Notes: generated by a model not told the origin, from the letters alone. A stretch of 64,000 nucleotides of DNA from Paludibacterium sp. B53371 (GCF_018802765.1 NZ_CP069163.1:3172311-3236310), one strand, 5' to 3'. Positions 25,337 through 37,382 are shown, counted from the first letter of the stretch. Numbers and translations: made by a program.

Positions 25337-25570
25337 TTAGTCGTCGTCGTCCCCGCCCGGCGCCGAGTAGTCACTCTCGCCATCCCCACCATAGCCGCCC
25401 GCATTGTGGCCGGAGCCGTAGCCCTGGTTCACGTTGTAGGCACCCGCCACGCAGTTGGGGCTGCGACGCAGACGGTGCTGAACCCCCTGCGATGCCGCCA
25501 AACCACCAGACACCTGCCGCAAGGCATCGTCGGAGATAAACCGCATTTGCTTGCATGTCACTTGTTTCAT
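25337..25570 (-). CDS. Double-glycine leader peptide B (microcin-like precursor)
   Basis: A 77-residue precursor. AGGAG lies six bases before ATG 25570; a longer frame exists but is not needed. The leader MKQVTCKQMRFIS...LRQVSGG is the clear counterpart of peptide A. The predicted 54-residue core starts LAASQGVQH, contains the single cysteine in PNCVAGAYN, then a Gly/Tyr/Ser-rich segment and ends in GGDDDD. The acidic tail contrasts with the basic end of peptide A, so the two could be complementary or have different targets. The product looks like a class II microcin or a modified peptide. No dedicated exporter is nearby. Confidence 0.8.
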   Translation of the reverse strand: MKQVTCKQMRFISDDALRQVSGGLAASQGVQHRLRRSPNCVAGAYNVNQGYGSGHNAGGYGGDGESDYSAPGGDDDD

Positions 25571-25964
25571 GTTCTGCTCCTTCACAAGGTTAAGCTCAGG
25601 CAGCATGCTGCGCTGAGAGACAGGCATTCAGTGCTGCTGGAATGCCTGCTGATAGGAGAGACAGCCGGCAGACTTGGTTCAGCGCACAGGGTGGGGATTA
25701 TTCCGGTTTAAGGCCCGGAAAAAGACACGGCGCGGGTCCCGTACCGATTGGCTAAATCATGGCAATCGACCAATGCTTGCACCTTTCTTCATGACGATCA
25801 CCTGCACTTGCCGCCACGCATGATCGGCGATTGACTATGCAGCCCATCCATCGCACGGCCTGCGTCCAAATCAGGCAGACATTGCCGCTGTTTGCACGCG
25901 GTGGTGCAGTGATCGACCATGCCTGAGGATCTTTCCCTGTCGGGTATGGCACAAGGAGATCAAC
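25571..25964. other. Intergenic stretch between peptide B and glycosyltransferase
   Basis: No further gene was recognised. It contains the inverted repeat at 25621-25648 and presumably the divergent promoters of peptide B (leftward) and the glycosyltransferase (rightward). A TTGACT is present near 25832, without a good -10 partner. Confidence 0.5.
25621..25648. promoter_or_regulatory. Inverted repeat upstream of peptide B
   Basis: Arms CAGGCATTC (25621-25629) and GAATGCCTG (25640-25648) are perfect with a 10-base spacer. The site is 50 bases upstream of the peptide B start and has no T-run on either side. It could be an operator or a 5'-leader hairpin. Confidence 0.5.
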
Positions 25965-27335
25965 TTGCCACGATTCCACTGCCATGATCAGAAAAAACGG
26001 GCTGCGGCACTGGCCCTTCGCTTCGAAGCCTTGCTCGCTTGCGGCGCAGAGCGGGAAATTATCGCCATACTGCGCGATGAGGCCCGGGCGCATCCCGGTC
26101 CGCCACCAGGCAGCCAGTTGCTGCAGGACGTTTTCTTCATCTGGATTGGCTGTCTGCCGCCCGCCGCCCTGGCCTATATCGACGTCTGGAAGGAAGCCCT
26201 GCAGGGCAAGGGCAGCGTGCGTATTTATTACGACAGCCATTTTTTGCTGTTCAACCACTACCGCCGGCTGTTCCATGCGCTCTATCCGCTGCGTACCGAT
26301 ACGCCGGCAGCGGAGTGGATTCAATACCAGGATCACTTCAAGCGCCTGATCGATGCCGGAATGATGCAGGGGAAGACCTTTGATCAGGCGCTGATCGGTG
26401 CCTGCGCCCAACTGGCGCCGCGCGAATCCGCCAGGCTGCAGGCGGATCTGCTCTTGTCGCAACAACGCCTGGCAGCGCTGCAGTGTCAGTATGTGCTGCG
26501 GGATATCCGCCAGGAGCGCGGTTTGTTTTTCGAGCCGTTCTTTGCGCGGATTTATCATCAGGAGCTCTGTCTGCGCGCCAATGCGGCAGCGGCGGCTGAC
26601 ATCCTGCGGCTGTTGCTGCTCTACCGGCATGGCGGCGTGTATGTCGACGTGGACACCCTGCCCTCGCTGGACGGCGTCTTCGGCCCCCTGTCGGATCAGG
26701 CCAACGGCAACATTCAGTCGATTGTCCGGGCCGAACTGTTCCTGCAACGGCGTCAGTCGCTCAGGCCGGCAGGCCCTGCTGCCCCGGACGCGGATGACTG
26801 CTATCGGCAAGCCCTGCAGGCGCAGGCACCGCATCTGCTGGCCAGCCTGCACCACCTGGCCGGGCGCTGGGATGGCACCCCCCTGCCCGCCCCCCGCATC
26901 CATGCCCGTGAGCATCTGCTGGCCATGGCCGCCATGGCCTCCTGCGGGCAGTTCAACAACAATCTGCTGGCGGCCCTGCCCGGCTCGAGACTGGTGCGCA
27001 TCCTGCTGCGCGAGATCAAGCGGCGCTATCGCTTTCTGTTCCGTTATCGACTGGAGCACGGGCCACAGCCGGATCTGCCGGCACACCATTATCTGGCGCG
27101 GTTGCGTGACTATCGTTACGACGCCTTGCAGGAGCAGGATCATGTCACCCTGTTCCTGACCGGCCCGGTCATGATGCTGGAGGTGCTGCTGGGCATGGCT
27201 TACAGCGTGCTGGATCTGGATCAGCGGGTCAGCCCGCTGGCGATGTCTTATGTACTGCGGCTGGACAGCCTGGGGATTGCCTGCACCGAACAGACCGCCT
27301 ATACCCCGGAGCACATGCGTTCATCGTGGATGTGA
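25965..27335 (+). CDS. TcdA/TcdB-type glycosyltransferase (GT44-like)
   Basis: A 456-residue protein matching the catalytic domain of large clostridial glucosylating toxins. Near residue 57 FFIWIG, then YIDVWKE and IYYDS, correspond to the toxin FVWIG block. Residues 209-230 contain ADILRL and GGVYVDVD, the DxD metal/UDP-sugar site (D228, D230). TGPVMML near 399 and a C-terminal SSW resemble later active-site elements. There is no pore-forming, protease or repeat region and no signal peptide. TTG 25965 is chosen as start because AAGGAG lies six bases upstream; the nearby ATG 25946 is out of frame. It may be a host-targeting effector or a peptide-modifying enzyme. Confidence 0.82.
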   Translation: MPRFHCHDQKKRAAALALRFEALLACGAEREIIAILRDEARAHPGPPPGSQLLQDVFFIWIGCLPPAALAYIDVWKEALQGKGSVRIYYDSHFLLFNHYRRLFHALYPLRTDTPAAEWIQYQDHFKRLIDAGMMQGKTFDQALIGACAQLAPRESARLQADLLLSQQRLAALQCQYVLRDIRQERGLFFEPFFARIYHQELCLRANAAAAADILRLLLLYRHGGVYVDVDTLPSLDGVFGPLSDQANGNIQSIVRAELFLQRRQSLRPAGPAAPDADDCYRQALQAQAPHLLASLHHLAGRWDGTPLPAPRIHAREHLLAMAAMASCGQFNNNLLAALPGSRLVRILLREIKRRYRFLFRYRLEHGPQPDLPAHHYLARLRDYRYDALQEQDHVTLFLTGPVMMLEVLLGMAYSVLDLDQRVSPLAMSYVLRLDSLGIACTEQTAYTPEHMRSSWM

Positions 27336-27355
27336 CCGGCGCCGGGCGGCGCAAC

Positions 27356-27436
27356 AAAAAAGGACTGCCTGTGAACAGACCCCAAAGGTTGGACGGGTGT
27401 CCAACCTTTGGGGTCTGTTCATCGGGGTCCCTTTTT
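27356..27436. repeat. Nested palindromic element downstream of glmS
   Basis: Perfect 22-bp arms (27373-27394 and 27399-27420) enclose GGGT. Outer arms AAAAAAGGAC (27356-27365 region) and GTCCCTTTTT (27427-27436) pair with one mismatch. T-runs on both sides could terminate glmS leftward and the glycosyltransferase rightward. The size and GACCCC/GGGGTC ends resemble REP-like elements seen elsewhere in the window. Confidence 0.7.
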
Positions 27437-27452
27437 GATGACTGTCTGGCGC

Positions 27453-29282
27453 TTACTCCACCGTCACGCTCTTGGCCAGGTTACGCGGCTTGTCGACGTC
27501 GGTGCCGCGCGCCAGGGCCACGTGGTAGGCGAGCATCTGGACCGGAATGGCATGCACCACCGGGGACAGCACGCCGACGTGACGCGGGGTGCGGATGACG
27601 TGGACGCCTTCGGATTCGCTGAAGTGACTGTCGAGGTCGGCAAACACGAACAGCTCACCACCGCGGGCACGCACTTCCTGCATATTGGATTTGACCTTTT
27701 CCAGCAAGGTGTCGTTGGGGGCGATCACCACCACTGGCATGTTCTGGTCGACCAGGGCCAGCGGGCCGTGCTTGAGCTCGCCGGCCGGGTAGGCTTCGGC
27801 ATGGATGTAGGAGATTTCCTTGAGCTTGAGCGCGCCTTCAAGGGCGATCGGGTAGTGCAGGCCGCGGCCGAGGAACAGGGCGTCGTTCTTGGGCGCGAAG
27901 CGCTCGGACCATGCCTTGATCTGCGGTTCGAGGTTGAGGGCATGCTGCACACTGCCCGGCAGGTGGCGCAGGTCTTCCAGATAGGCAGCTTCGGCGGCGG
28001 CATCGACGCGACCGCGCTGTTTGCCCAGGGTCACGGCCAGGGTGAACAGGGCGACCAGCTGGGTGGTGAAGGCCTTGGTCGAGGCGACGCCGATTTCGGC
28101 GCCGGCACGGGTATAGAACACCAGATCGGAGGAACGGGGAATGGCGCTTTCCTGCACGTTGCAGATCGACAGGGCATGGCGGGCGCCCAGCTGCTTGGCG
28201 TACTTGAGCGCTTCCATGGTGTCGAGGGTTTCGCCGGATTGCGAGATGGTGACCACCAGGTGGTTAGGGTGGCACCAGGCTTCGCGGTAGCGGTATTCGC
28301 TGGCGATTTCGACGTCGCACAGGATGCCGGCAATGCTTTCGATCCAGTATTTGGCGGTCAGGCCGGCGTAGTAGCTGGTGCCGCAGGCGAGAATTTTGAC
28401 GCCTTCAAGCTGGCCGAGGATGCTGGCGGCGTGTTCGCCGAACAGTGCCGGGCTGAAGCCGGTTTCCAGCACGGCTTCGATGGTATCGGACAGGGCCTTG
28501 GGCTGTTCGTGGATTTCCTTCTGCATGAAGTGGCTGTAGGGGCCAAGCTCCAGCGAGGACAGCGAAACGTCGGAGACGTGGATCTTGCGTTCGACCGGCT
28601 GACCGGCAGCATCGATGACCTTGACGCTGTGGCGGGTCAGGTGGGCCAGATCGCCGTCTTCCATGAAGATCACGCGCCGGGTGGCGGACAGGATGGCAGA
28701 GACATCGGAGGCGATGTAGTTTTGGCCTTCGCCCAGGCCGATCAGCAGCGGGCAGCCCATGCGCGCGCACACCAGTTCGTCCGGCTGCGCCAGCGAGACC
28801 ACGCCGATGGCGTAGGCGCCGATCAGTTCGCGCACTGCCAGCTGCACGGCATCGAACAGATTGCCGGTCTGTTGCAGGGTGTGGTGCACCAGGTGGGCAA
28901 TGACTTCGGTGTCGGTCTGCGACTCAAAGACATAACCCAGGGCCTTGAGGCGTTCGCGCTGAGCTTCGTGGTTTTCGATGATGCCGTTATGGACCACGGC
29001 GATCTGGCCATGCGACACATGCGGGTGAGCATTGGGTTCGGTCACGCCGCCATGCGTCGCCCAGCGGGTGTGGCCAATGCCCAGAAAACCTTGCAGTTGC
29101 TGTTCGGCCGCGGCATTTTCCATTTCGGCCACGCGGCCGACCCGGCGCACGCGCTCGATGGCACCGTTGCTCAGCACGGCGATGCCGGCCGAGTCGTAGC
29201 CGCGGTATTCCAGGCGCTTCAGCCCTTCAACCAGCAGGGGCACAACGTTATGGTCGGCGATGGCGCCTACGATTCCACACAT
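27453..29282 (-). CDS. glmS: Glutamine-fructose-6-phosphate aminotransferase
   Basis: GlmS makes glucosamine-6-phosphate from fructose-6-phosphate and glutamine, the first step to UDP-GlcNAc for peptidoglycan and lipopolysaccharide. At 609 residues it equals the E. coli length. The N-terminal nucleophile cysteine is in MCGIVGAI; two SIS domains follow ([23 protein letters not shown]), and the C-terminus ends KSVTVE. It lies 57 bases downstream of glmU in the same direction, the common order. No glmS ribozyme is seen upstream, as expected outside Gram-positives. Confidence 0.98.
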   Translation of the reverse strand: MCGIVGAIADHNVVPLLVEGLKRLEYRGYDSAGIAVLSNGAIERVRRVGRVAEMENAAAEQQLQGFLGIGHTRWATHGGVTEPNAHPHVSHGQIAVVHNGIIENHEAQRERLKALGYVFESQTDTEVIAHLVHHTLQQTGNLFDAVQLAVRELIGAYAIGVVSLAQPDELVCARMGCPLLIGLGEGQNYIASDVSAILSATRRVIFMEDGDLAHLTRHSVKVIDAAGQPVERKIHVSDVSLSSLELGPYSHFMQKEIHEQPKALSDTIEAVLETGFSPALFGEHAASILGQLEGVKILACGTSYYAGLTAKYWIESIAGILCDVEIASEYRYREAWCHPNHLVVTISQSGETLDTMEALKYAKQLGARHALSICNVQESAIPRSSDLVFYTRAGAEIGVASTKAFTTQLVALFTLAVTLGKQRGRVDAAAEAAYLEDLRHLPGSVQHALNLEPQIKAWSERFAPKNDALFLGRGLHYPIALEGALKLKEISYIHAEAYPAGELKHGPLALVDQNMPVVVIAPNDTLLEKVKSNMQEVRARGGELFVFADLDSHFSESEGVHVIRTPRHVGVLSPVVHAIPVQMLAYHVALARGTDVDKPRNLAKSVTVE

Positions 29283-29339
29283 GTCTCTTTATCCTTGCTC
29301 AAACAGTCCTTCGCTGTCGAAGGCGCGATTATCCGTGAT

Positions 29340-30704
29340 TCAGCTTTTCTTTTTCGGGCGCTGCCAGCCGGGGATGGTGACCTGACGGGCACGGGCCACG
29401 GTCAGTTCACCAGCCGGGGCGGTCTTGGTGATCACCGAGCCGGCGCCGACGGTGGCGCCCTGCTCCAGGGTGACCGGCGCGACCATCAGGGTACCGGAGC
29501 CGACGAAGACGTTGTCCTCAACCACGGTACGGAATTTGTCTACGCCATTGTAGTTGACGGTCACGCAGCCGGCGCCGACGTTAACCTTGCTGCCGATGCT
29601 GGCGTCGCCGATATAGGTCAGATGGTTGACCTTGCTGCCAAGGCCAATGTGGCTCTTTTTGACCTCGACAAAGTTGCCGATGTGGACCTGATCGGCCAGT
29701 TCGGCACCCGGGCGCAGGCGGGCGTAGGGGCCGATCTTGCAGTCGGCACCGACCACGGCGTCTTCCAGCACGCTGAAGGGGGCAATCTGGGTGCCGGCGG
29801 CGACGGTGACGTTCTTCAGCACACAGTGCGAACCGATGCGGACGTTGTCACCCAGGGTCACCTGGCCTTCGAACACACAGTTGACGTCGATGGTGACATC
29901 CATGCCGTGCTGCAGCTCGCCGCGAATGTCGATGCGTGCCGGGTCGAGCAGGGTGACGCCGGCCTGCATCAGGGCCAGGGCGCGGTTGCCCTGGTAGATG
30001 CGTTCCAGTTCGGCCAGCTGGACCTTGTTGTTGACGCCGGCGGCTTCGTAGGAGTGCGGTACCACCGCACTGCCGACTTTCAGACCATCGCCGTGGGCCA
30101 TGCCGAGCACATCGGTCAGGTAGTACTCGCCCTGGGCATTCTGGTTGCCGAGACGGCCGAGCCAGCCGGCCAGGCAGCGGTTGGGCAGGGCCAGGATGCC
30201 GGTGTTGATTTCGTTGATCTCGCGCTGGGCCGGGTTGCAGTCCTTGTCTTCGACAATGGCAACCGGGCTGCCGTCCTGGTCGCGCACAATGCGGCCATAG
30301 CCGGCCGGGTTGGCGACGATGTCGGTCAGGACCGCCATGCTGTCGCCGGCGGCGCTGAGCAGGTCGTGCAGGGTTTCCGGTCGGGTCAGCGGCACGTCGC
30401 CGTACAGCACGAGTGTGGTGCCTTCGTCCGGCAGTGCGGGCAGGGCCATCTTGAGGGCGTGGCCGGTGCCGAGTTGTTCTGTCTGCTCAACCCAGAGGAT
30501 GTCGCTGTCGGTGATGCGGGCGCGCACCTGGTCGCCGCCGTGGCCATACACCACGACCAGGCGCTCGGGATTGAGGGCGCGCGCGGTGCGGATAACATGG
30601 GCCAGCATCGGTTCGCCGGCAATCGGGTGCAGGACTTTGGGCAGGGTGGAATACATGCGCTTGCCTTTGCCGGCAGCGAGAATCACGACGCTTGGACGTT
30701 GCAT
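29340..30704 (-). CDS. glmU: Bifunctional GlmU uridyltransferase/acetyltransferase
   Basis: GlmU acetylates glucosamine-1-phosphate and then forms UDP-GlcNAc. The 454-residue protein has the uridyltransferase signature LAAGKGKRMYSTLPKVLHP at the N-terminus, GHGGDQVR and YGDVPL, and a left-handed beta-helix acetyltransferase domain from about residue 250 with hexapeptide repeats. It is followed by glmS and preceded by the atp operon terminator, so it probably has its own promoter in the gap 30705-30720 or gets read-through from atpC. Confidence 0.98.
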   Translation of the reverse strand: MQRPSVVILAAGKGKRMYSTLPKVLHPIAGEPMLAHVIRTARALNPERLVVVYGHGGDQVRARITDSDILWVEQTEQLGTGHALKMALPALPDEGTTLVLYGDVPLTRPETLHDLLSAAGDSMAVLTDIVANPAGYGRIVRDQDGSPVAIVEDKDCNPAQREINEINTGILALPNRCLAGWLGRLGNQNAQGEYYLTDVLGMAHGDGLKVGSAVVPHSYEAAGVNNKVQLAELERIYQGNRALALMQAGVTLLDPARIDIRGELQHGMDVTIDVNCVFEGQVTLGDNVRIGSHCVLKNVTVAAGTQIAPFSVLEDAVVGADCKIGPYARLRPGAELADQVHIGNFVEVKKSHIGLGSKVNHLTYIGDASIGSKVNVGAGCVTVNYNGVDKFRTVVEDNVFVGSGTLMVAPVTLEQGATVGAGSVITKTAPAGELTVARARQVTIPGWQRPKKKS

Positions 30705-30719
30705 AGGATTGTTCAGAGT

Positions 30720-30756
30720 AAAAAATAGGAAAAGGCTGCCCCCTGAGGGACAGCCT
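30720..30756 (-). terminator. Terminator of the atp operon
   Basis: Ten-bp arms (30733-30742 and 30747-30756) with one G-U pair enclose a 4-base loop. On the minus strand TTTTCCTATTTTTT follows. Immediately upstream, after the atpC stop, lies another dyad around CTGTCTGACAG. Confidence 0.8.
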
Positions 30757-30806
30757 ACTATACACGAATCGTGCTTTTCCTTTTAGACCTCTGTCAGACA
30801 GTGGTC

Positions 30807-31229
30807 TTAATGGTGACGCTTGCGAAGGTAGTCCAGCGCCTTGAGCTCGGCGATGGCCGTCGCCAGCGCGGCGTGAGCACGCGCGGTCGACTGGTCGTCG
30901 CTGGCTTTCTTCAGCGCATCTTCGGCGTTGCGCTTGGCCTCATTGGCGCGCGCTTCGTCGAGGTCTTCGCCACGGATGGCGGTATCTGCCAGGACCGTAA
31001 CGATTTCCGGCTGCACTTCCATGACGCCACCGGAGACCGCCACCAGGACTTCTTCCTTGCTGCCCGGTACGGTCAGGCGAAGAATGCCTGGCCGGATGGT
31101 GGTCAGCAGCGGAATGTGGCGCGGGTACACACCGATTTCACCCTCTTGTGCCGGCGCGACCAGAAATTCGGCCTCACCGGAAAAGATGAGCTGTTCGGAG
31201 CTGACCACTTCTACCTGCATCTTGGACAT
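30807..31229 (-). CDS. atpC: ATP synthase epsilon subunit
   Basis: The 140-residue epsilon subunit of F1 couples the rotor to the catalytic head and inhibits ATP hydrolysis. The N-terminal beta-sandwich shows VEVVSSEQLIFSGEAEFLVA and GEIGVYPRHIPLLT, and a two-helix C-terminus follows (DEARANEAKRNAEDAL). It is the last gene of the atp operon, 11 bases after atpD. Confidence 0.97.
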   Translation of the reverse strand: MSKMQVEVVSSEQLIFSGEAEFLVAPAQEGEIGVYPRHIPLLTTIRPGILRLTVPGSKEEVLVAVSGGVMEVQPEIVTVLADTAIRGEDLDEARANEAKRNAEDALKKASDDQSTARAHAALATAIAELKALDYLRKRHH

Positions 31230-31240
31230 GAGCCCTCTCC

Positions 31241-32647
<1,407 letters not shown>

Positions 32648-32677
32648 CTAAACTTATAAACTGTTACGGCGCGCGCG

Positions 32678-33544
32678 TCAGACCGCGGCGGCACCGGCCA
32701 CGATTTCGGACAGTTCGGTGGTAATCGCTGCCTGGCGCGACTTGTTGTACACAAGGCGCAGTTGCTTGATGGCGTTACCCGCGTTGTCGGTAGCGGCCTT
32801 CATCGCGACCATGCGCGCGGCCTGCTCTGATGCCATGTTCTCGGCCAGAGCCTGGTAAACCACCGATTCCAGGTAACGACGCACCAGCACTTCCAGTACT
32901 GCGAGTGCATCCGGTTCGTAGAGGTAATCCCACGACGGACCGCTTTCCACCACCATCTGCTTCGGCTTGACCGGGACCAGCTGCTCGTCCACCGGCTCCT
33001 GCTTCATGGTGTTGATGAACTTGGAGTACACCACGTGGATGACATCCAGTTCGCCTGCCGCATATTTCTCGAACAGCACACGCAGGGGACCGATCAGGTG
33101 TTCCATCTTCGGCACGTCACCCAGCTGGGTGGCGCTGGCCGCGATGTTCAGACCTGCACGCTGGCAAGCTGCCAGACCTTTCTGTCCCAGGCAGCACACG
33201 TCTACCTCGATGCCCTCGTCGGTCAACGACTTCACCTGGGCGAAGAATCGCTTCAGGGTGTTGACGTTCAGGCCGCCGCACAGGCCCTTGTCGGAGGTGA
33301 TCAGGATCACCCCGGCACGCTTGACCGGGCGCTGCACCAGCATCGGGTGCAGCACGTCGGTCATGTTGGCCATGGCCAGGTGGCCCATGACGGTGCGCAC
33401 CTTTTCGGCGTAAGGACGGGCAGTGCGCATGCGTTCCTGCGTCTTGCGCATCTTGGAGGTCGACACCATCTGCATCGCGCGAGTGATCTTCTGCGTGTTT
33501 TGCACGCTGCGGATCTTGGTGAGAATCTCTTTGCCGACTGCCAT
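32678..33544 (-). CDS. atpG: ATP synthase gamma subunit
   Basis: The 288-residue central stalk subunit. The N-terminal coiled-coil start KEILTKIRSVQNTQKITRAM and the C-terminal signature MKAATDNAGNAIKQLRLVYN are typical. It rotates inside the alpha3beta3 ring. It follows atpA by 46 bases. Confidence 0.98.
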   Translation of the reverse strand: MAVGKEILTKIRSVQNTQKITRAMQMVSTSKMRKTQERMRTARPYAEKVRTVMGHLAMANMTDVLHPMLVQRPVKRAGVILITSDKGLCGGLNVNTLKRFFAQVKSLTDEGIEVDVCCLGQKGLAACQRAGLNIAASATQLGDVPKMEHLIGPLRVLFEKYAAGELDVIHVVYSKFINTMKQEPVDEQLVPVKPKQMVVESGPSWDYLYEPDALAVLEVLVRRYLESVVYQALAENMASEQAARMVAMKAATDNAGNAIKQLRLVYNKSRQAAITTELSEIVAGAAAV

Positions 33545-33590
33545 ATCCTGAACCTTTCGTATGTCTCGTTAGTGTGAGTCAGTCAAAAGG

Positions 33591-35135
33591 TCAGTTATAG
33601 CTGAAGCCGGCTTTGAAGGATTCCATCGCCTTGACCAGAACCTGTTCCTGCTCGCCGGTCAGTTCACCGGTGCGGTCCACTGCGGCCAGCAGGTCGCCAT
33701 GGTTGGCGCGTACGTCTGCCAGGAACGCGGCTTCGAATTCCAGTGCCTTCTTGACCGGCACATCTTCGTAGTAGCCCTTGTTCACAGCCCACAGGGTCAG
33801 CGCCATTTCGGCGGTCGACAGGGTGGCGTACTGGTTCTGCTTCATCAGTTCGGTGACGATTTCACCATGCAGCAGCTGCTTGCGGGTGGCCTCGTCCAGG
33901 TCGGAAGCAAACTGCGAGAACGCAGCCAGTTCGCGATACTGGGCCAGGGCCAGACGGATACCGCCGCCGAGCTTCTTGATGACCTTGGTCTGGGCCGCAC
34001 CACCGACGCGAGATACCGAGATACCGGCGTTGATGGCCGGACGGATACCTGCGTTGAAGAGGTCGGTTTCCAGGAAGATCTGGCCGTCGGTAATCGAAAT
34101 CACGTTGGTCGGTACGAACGCGGAAACGTCGCCGGCCTGGGTTTCGATGATCGGCAGCGCGGTCAGCGAGCCGGTCTTGCCGGTCACGGCACCGTTGGTG
34201 CGCTTGGCCACGTCGTCTTCGTTGATGCGCGAAGCACGTTCCAGCAGGCGGGAGTGCAAATAGAACACGTCGCCAGGGTAGGCTTCACGGCCCGGCGGGC
34301 GGCGCAGCAGCAGCGAGATCTGACGATAGGCAACGGCCTGCTTGGACAGGTCGTCGTATACGATCAGCGCATCTTCGCCGCGGTCGCGGAAGTATTCGCC
34401 CATGGTGCAGCCGGAGTACGGTGCAATGTATTGCAGGGCAGCGGCTTCGGAAGCGGTCGCGGCCACCACGATGGTGTGGGCCAGTGCGCCGTGTTCTTCC
34501 AGCTTGCGTACCACGTTGGCGATCGAGGAGGCCTTCTGGCCGATCGCCACGTAGATGCAGACTACGCCGGTACCTTTCTGGTTGATGATGGCATCCAGGG
34601 CCACGGCGGTCTTGCCGGTCTGGCGGTCACCAATGATCAGCTCACGCTGACCACGGCCAACCGGTACCATCGAGTCGATGGCCTTCAGGCCGGTCTGCAT
34701 CGGCTGCGACACGGACTGACGGGCAATCACGCCCGGGGCAATCTTTTCGATCGGCGAGAATTCGCTGGCGCCGATCGGGCCCTTGCCGTCAATCGGCTGG
34801 CCCAGGGCGTTCACGACACGACCGATCAGTTCGCGACCTACCGGGACTTCCAGGATGCGGCCGGTACACTTGACTTCGTCGCCTTCGGAGATGTGCTCGT
34901 ATTCGCCCAGAATTACGGCGCCTACGGAGTCACGCTCCAGGTTCATGGCGAGGCCAAAGGTGTTGCCCGGGAACTCGAGCATTTCGCCCTGCATCACGTC
35001 CGCCAGGCCGTGGATCCGGACGATACCGTCGGTCACGGAGATGACCGTACCCAGGGTACGGGTCTCTGCGCCAACCGACAGATTCTGGATCTTGGCTTTG
35101 ATCAGATCGCTGATCTCAGAGGGGTTCAACTGCAT
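33591..35135 (-). CDS. atpA: ATP synthase alpha subunit
   Basis: The 514-residue regulatory nucleotide-binding subunit of F1. The P-loop GDRQTGKT is intact, and [20 protein letters not shown] and [15 protein letters not shown] are family signatures. The protein ends KAGFSYN. It lies eight bases after atpH. Confidence 0.98.
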   Translation of the reverse strand: MQLNPSEISDLIKAKIQNLSVGAETRTLGTVISVTDGIVRIHGLADVMQGEMLEFPGNTFGLAMNLERDSVGAVILGEYEHISEGDEVKCTGRILEVPVGRELIGRVVNALGQPIDGKGPIGASEFSPIEKIAPGVIARQSVSQPMQTGLKAIDSMVPVGRGQRELIIGDRQTGKTAVALDAIINQKGTGVVCIYVAIGQKASSIANVVRKLEEHGALAHTIVVAATASEAAALQYIAPYSGCTMGEYFRDRGEDALIVYDDLSKQAVAYRQISLLLRRPPGREAYPGDVFYLHSRLLERASRINEDDVAKRTNGAVTGKTGSLTALPIIETQAGDVSAFVPTNVISITDGQIFLETDLFNAGIRPAINAGISVSRVGGAAQTKVIKKLGGGIRLALAQYRELAAFSQFASDLDEATRKQLLHGEIVTELMKQNQYATLSTAEMALTLWAVNKGYYEDVPVKKALEFEAAFLADVRANHGDLLAAVDRTGELTGEQEQVLVKAMESFKAGFSYN

Positions 35136-35143
35136 GATCTCTC

Positions 35144-35680
35144 CTAATTCTTGAGGCTTGCCGCCAGGGCGTACAGTTTGCCGCGGACCGACGCGTCAAT
35201 GACGTCGTCGCCGACCAGGACACGGGCACCACCGATCAGTTCGGGCTCGACCTTGACGTCGAGGCGCACGGTCTTGCCGTAACGCTTCGACAGGCTGGCC
35301 ACCAGATCGGATGCCTGGGCATCGGTCAGCGGGAAGGCGGTCTGTACACGGGCTTCGATGGCGCCTTCGGCTTCGGCCTTGAGCGCTTCGTACTGTCTGG
35401 CAATTTCCGGCAGCAGCATGAGCCGGCTGTTCTCGATGAGCGTTTCGACGAAGCGCTTCACGCTGTCGTCGGCACGGTCACCCAGCACACCCAGGAACAA
35501 TGCCTCAACCTCTTGTGCGGTATGTTTCGGGTTGGTGACCACGTTGGCCACGTCCGGGTTGTTCACCATGGCAGCCAGCCACTGCAGCGCCTCGAGCCAT
35601 GCGTCAAGGCGCTTCTGCTCGCTGGCCAGGCTGAATACCGCTTCGGCGTAGGGCCTTGCGACGGTAATGAGTTCTGCCAT
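35144..35680 (-). CDS. atpH: ATP synthase delta subunit
   Basis: The 178-residue delta subunit ties the peripheral stalk to F1. The start [16 protein letters not shown] is the usual N-terminus, so ATG 35680 is preferred to an 11-codon longer frame that overlaps atpF. The C-terminal part has the conserved [23 protein letters not shown] region. Confidence 0.96.
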   Translation of the reverse strand: MAELITVARPYAEAVFSLASEQKRLDAWLEALQWLAAMVNNPDVANVVTNPKHTAQEVEALFLGVLGDRADDSVKRFVETLIENSRLMLLPEIARQYEALKAEAEGAIEARVQTAFPLTDAQASDLVASLSKRYGKTVRLDVKVEPELIGGARVLVGDDVIDASVRGKLYALAASLKN

Positions 35681-35687
35681 GAGTGTA

Positions 35688-36158
35688 TTAAAACTCCGCT
35701 TTGATGGAGGCAAGCAGATCGGCGTGCTTGGCCGGATCGATCTCGCGACGCAGGATCTGCTGCGCGCCTGCCACGGCCAGTTCGGCCACTTGCAGTCGCA
35801 GTGTTTCCTTGGTACGCATCACTTCCTGATCAATCTCGGTCTTGGCATCGGCCACGATGCGGGCGCTTTCGGCGCGGGCCGCATCGGCAGCTTCATCGAC
35901 GATCTGGTGCGCGCGCTTTTCAGCAGCGTGCAGGATCTCGGTTGCCTGCTGACGAGCTTTCTTCAGCTCATCGGCGACGCGCTTTTCGGCGGCTTCCAGA
36001 TCCTGCTTGCCACGCTCGGCGGCAGACAAACCGTCGGCGATGCGCTTGGCGCGGGCATCCATCATGTTGGTAAGCGGAGGCCAAACAAACTTCATGGTGA
36101 ACCATACCAAGACGGCGAACGTCAGCGCCTGACCCAGTAATGTGATGTTAAATTCCAC
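35688..36158 (-). CDS. atpF: ATP synthase b subunit
   Basis: The 156-residue peripheral stalk subunit. An N-terminal membrane helix ([20 protein letters not shown]) is followed by a long Ala/Glu/Lys-rich helical arm ([20 protein letters not shown]). Length matches E. coli (156). It sits between atpE and atpH. Confidence 0.97.
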   Translation of the reverse strand: MEFNITLLGQALTFAVLVWFTMKFVWPPLTNMMDARAKRIADGLSAAERGKQDLEAAEKRVADELKKARQQATEILHAAEKRAHQIVDEAADAARAESARIVADAKTEIDQEVMRTKETLRLQVAELAVAGAQQILRREIDPAKHADLLASIKAEF

Positions 36159-36206
36159 CCTGTTTTCCTCCAGTCGAGTATCTACAACAACCGTTTTTCA
36201 GACCGA

Positions 36207-36494
<288 letters not shown>

Positions 36495-36560
36495 TTAATT
36501 CTCCTAGAACTTTTAAAACACGTATGGTTGGGAAAAATTTTTAAAGCTGTACGACTAAAA

Positions 36561-37382
<822 letters not shown>

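Noticed and set aside
25946..25964. ATG 25946 as start of the glycosyltransferase
   Set aside because: It is out of frame; TTG 25965 has a good ribosome site.
29283..29339. glmS ribozyme upstream of glmS
   Set aside because: The gap is only 57 bases and shows no ribozyme core.
27408..30728. Very long plus-strand frame opposite glmS and glmU
   Set aside because: It is the antisense shadow of two well-identified genes; GC-rich codon use keeps the opposite frame open.
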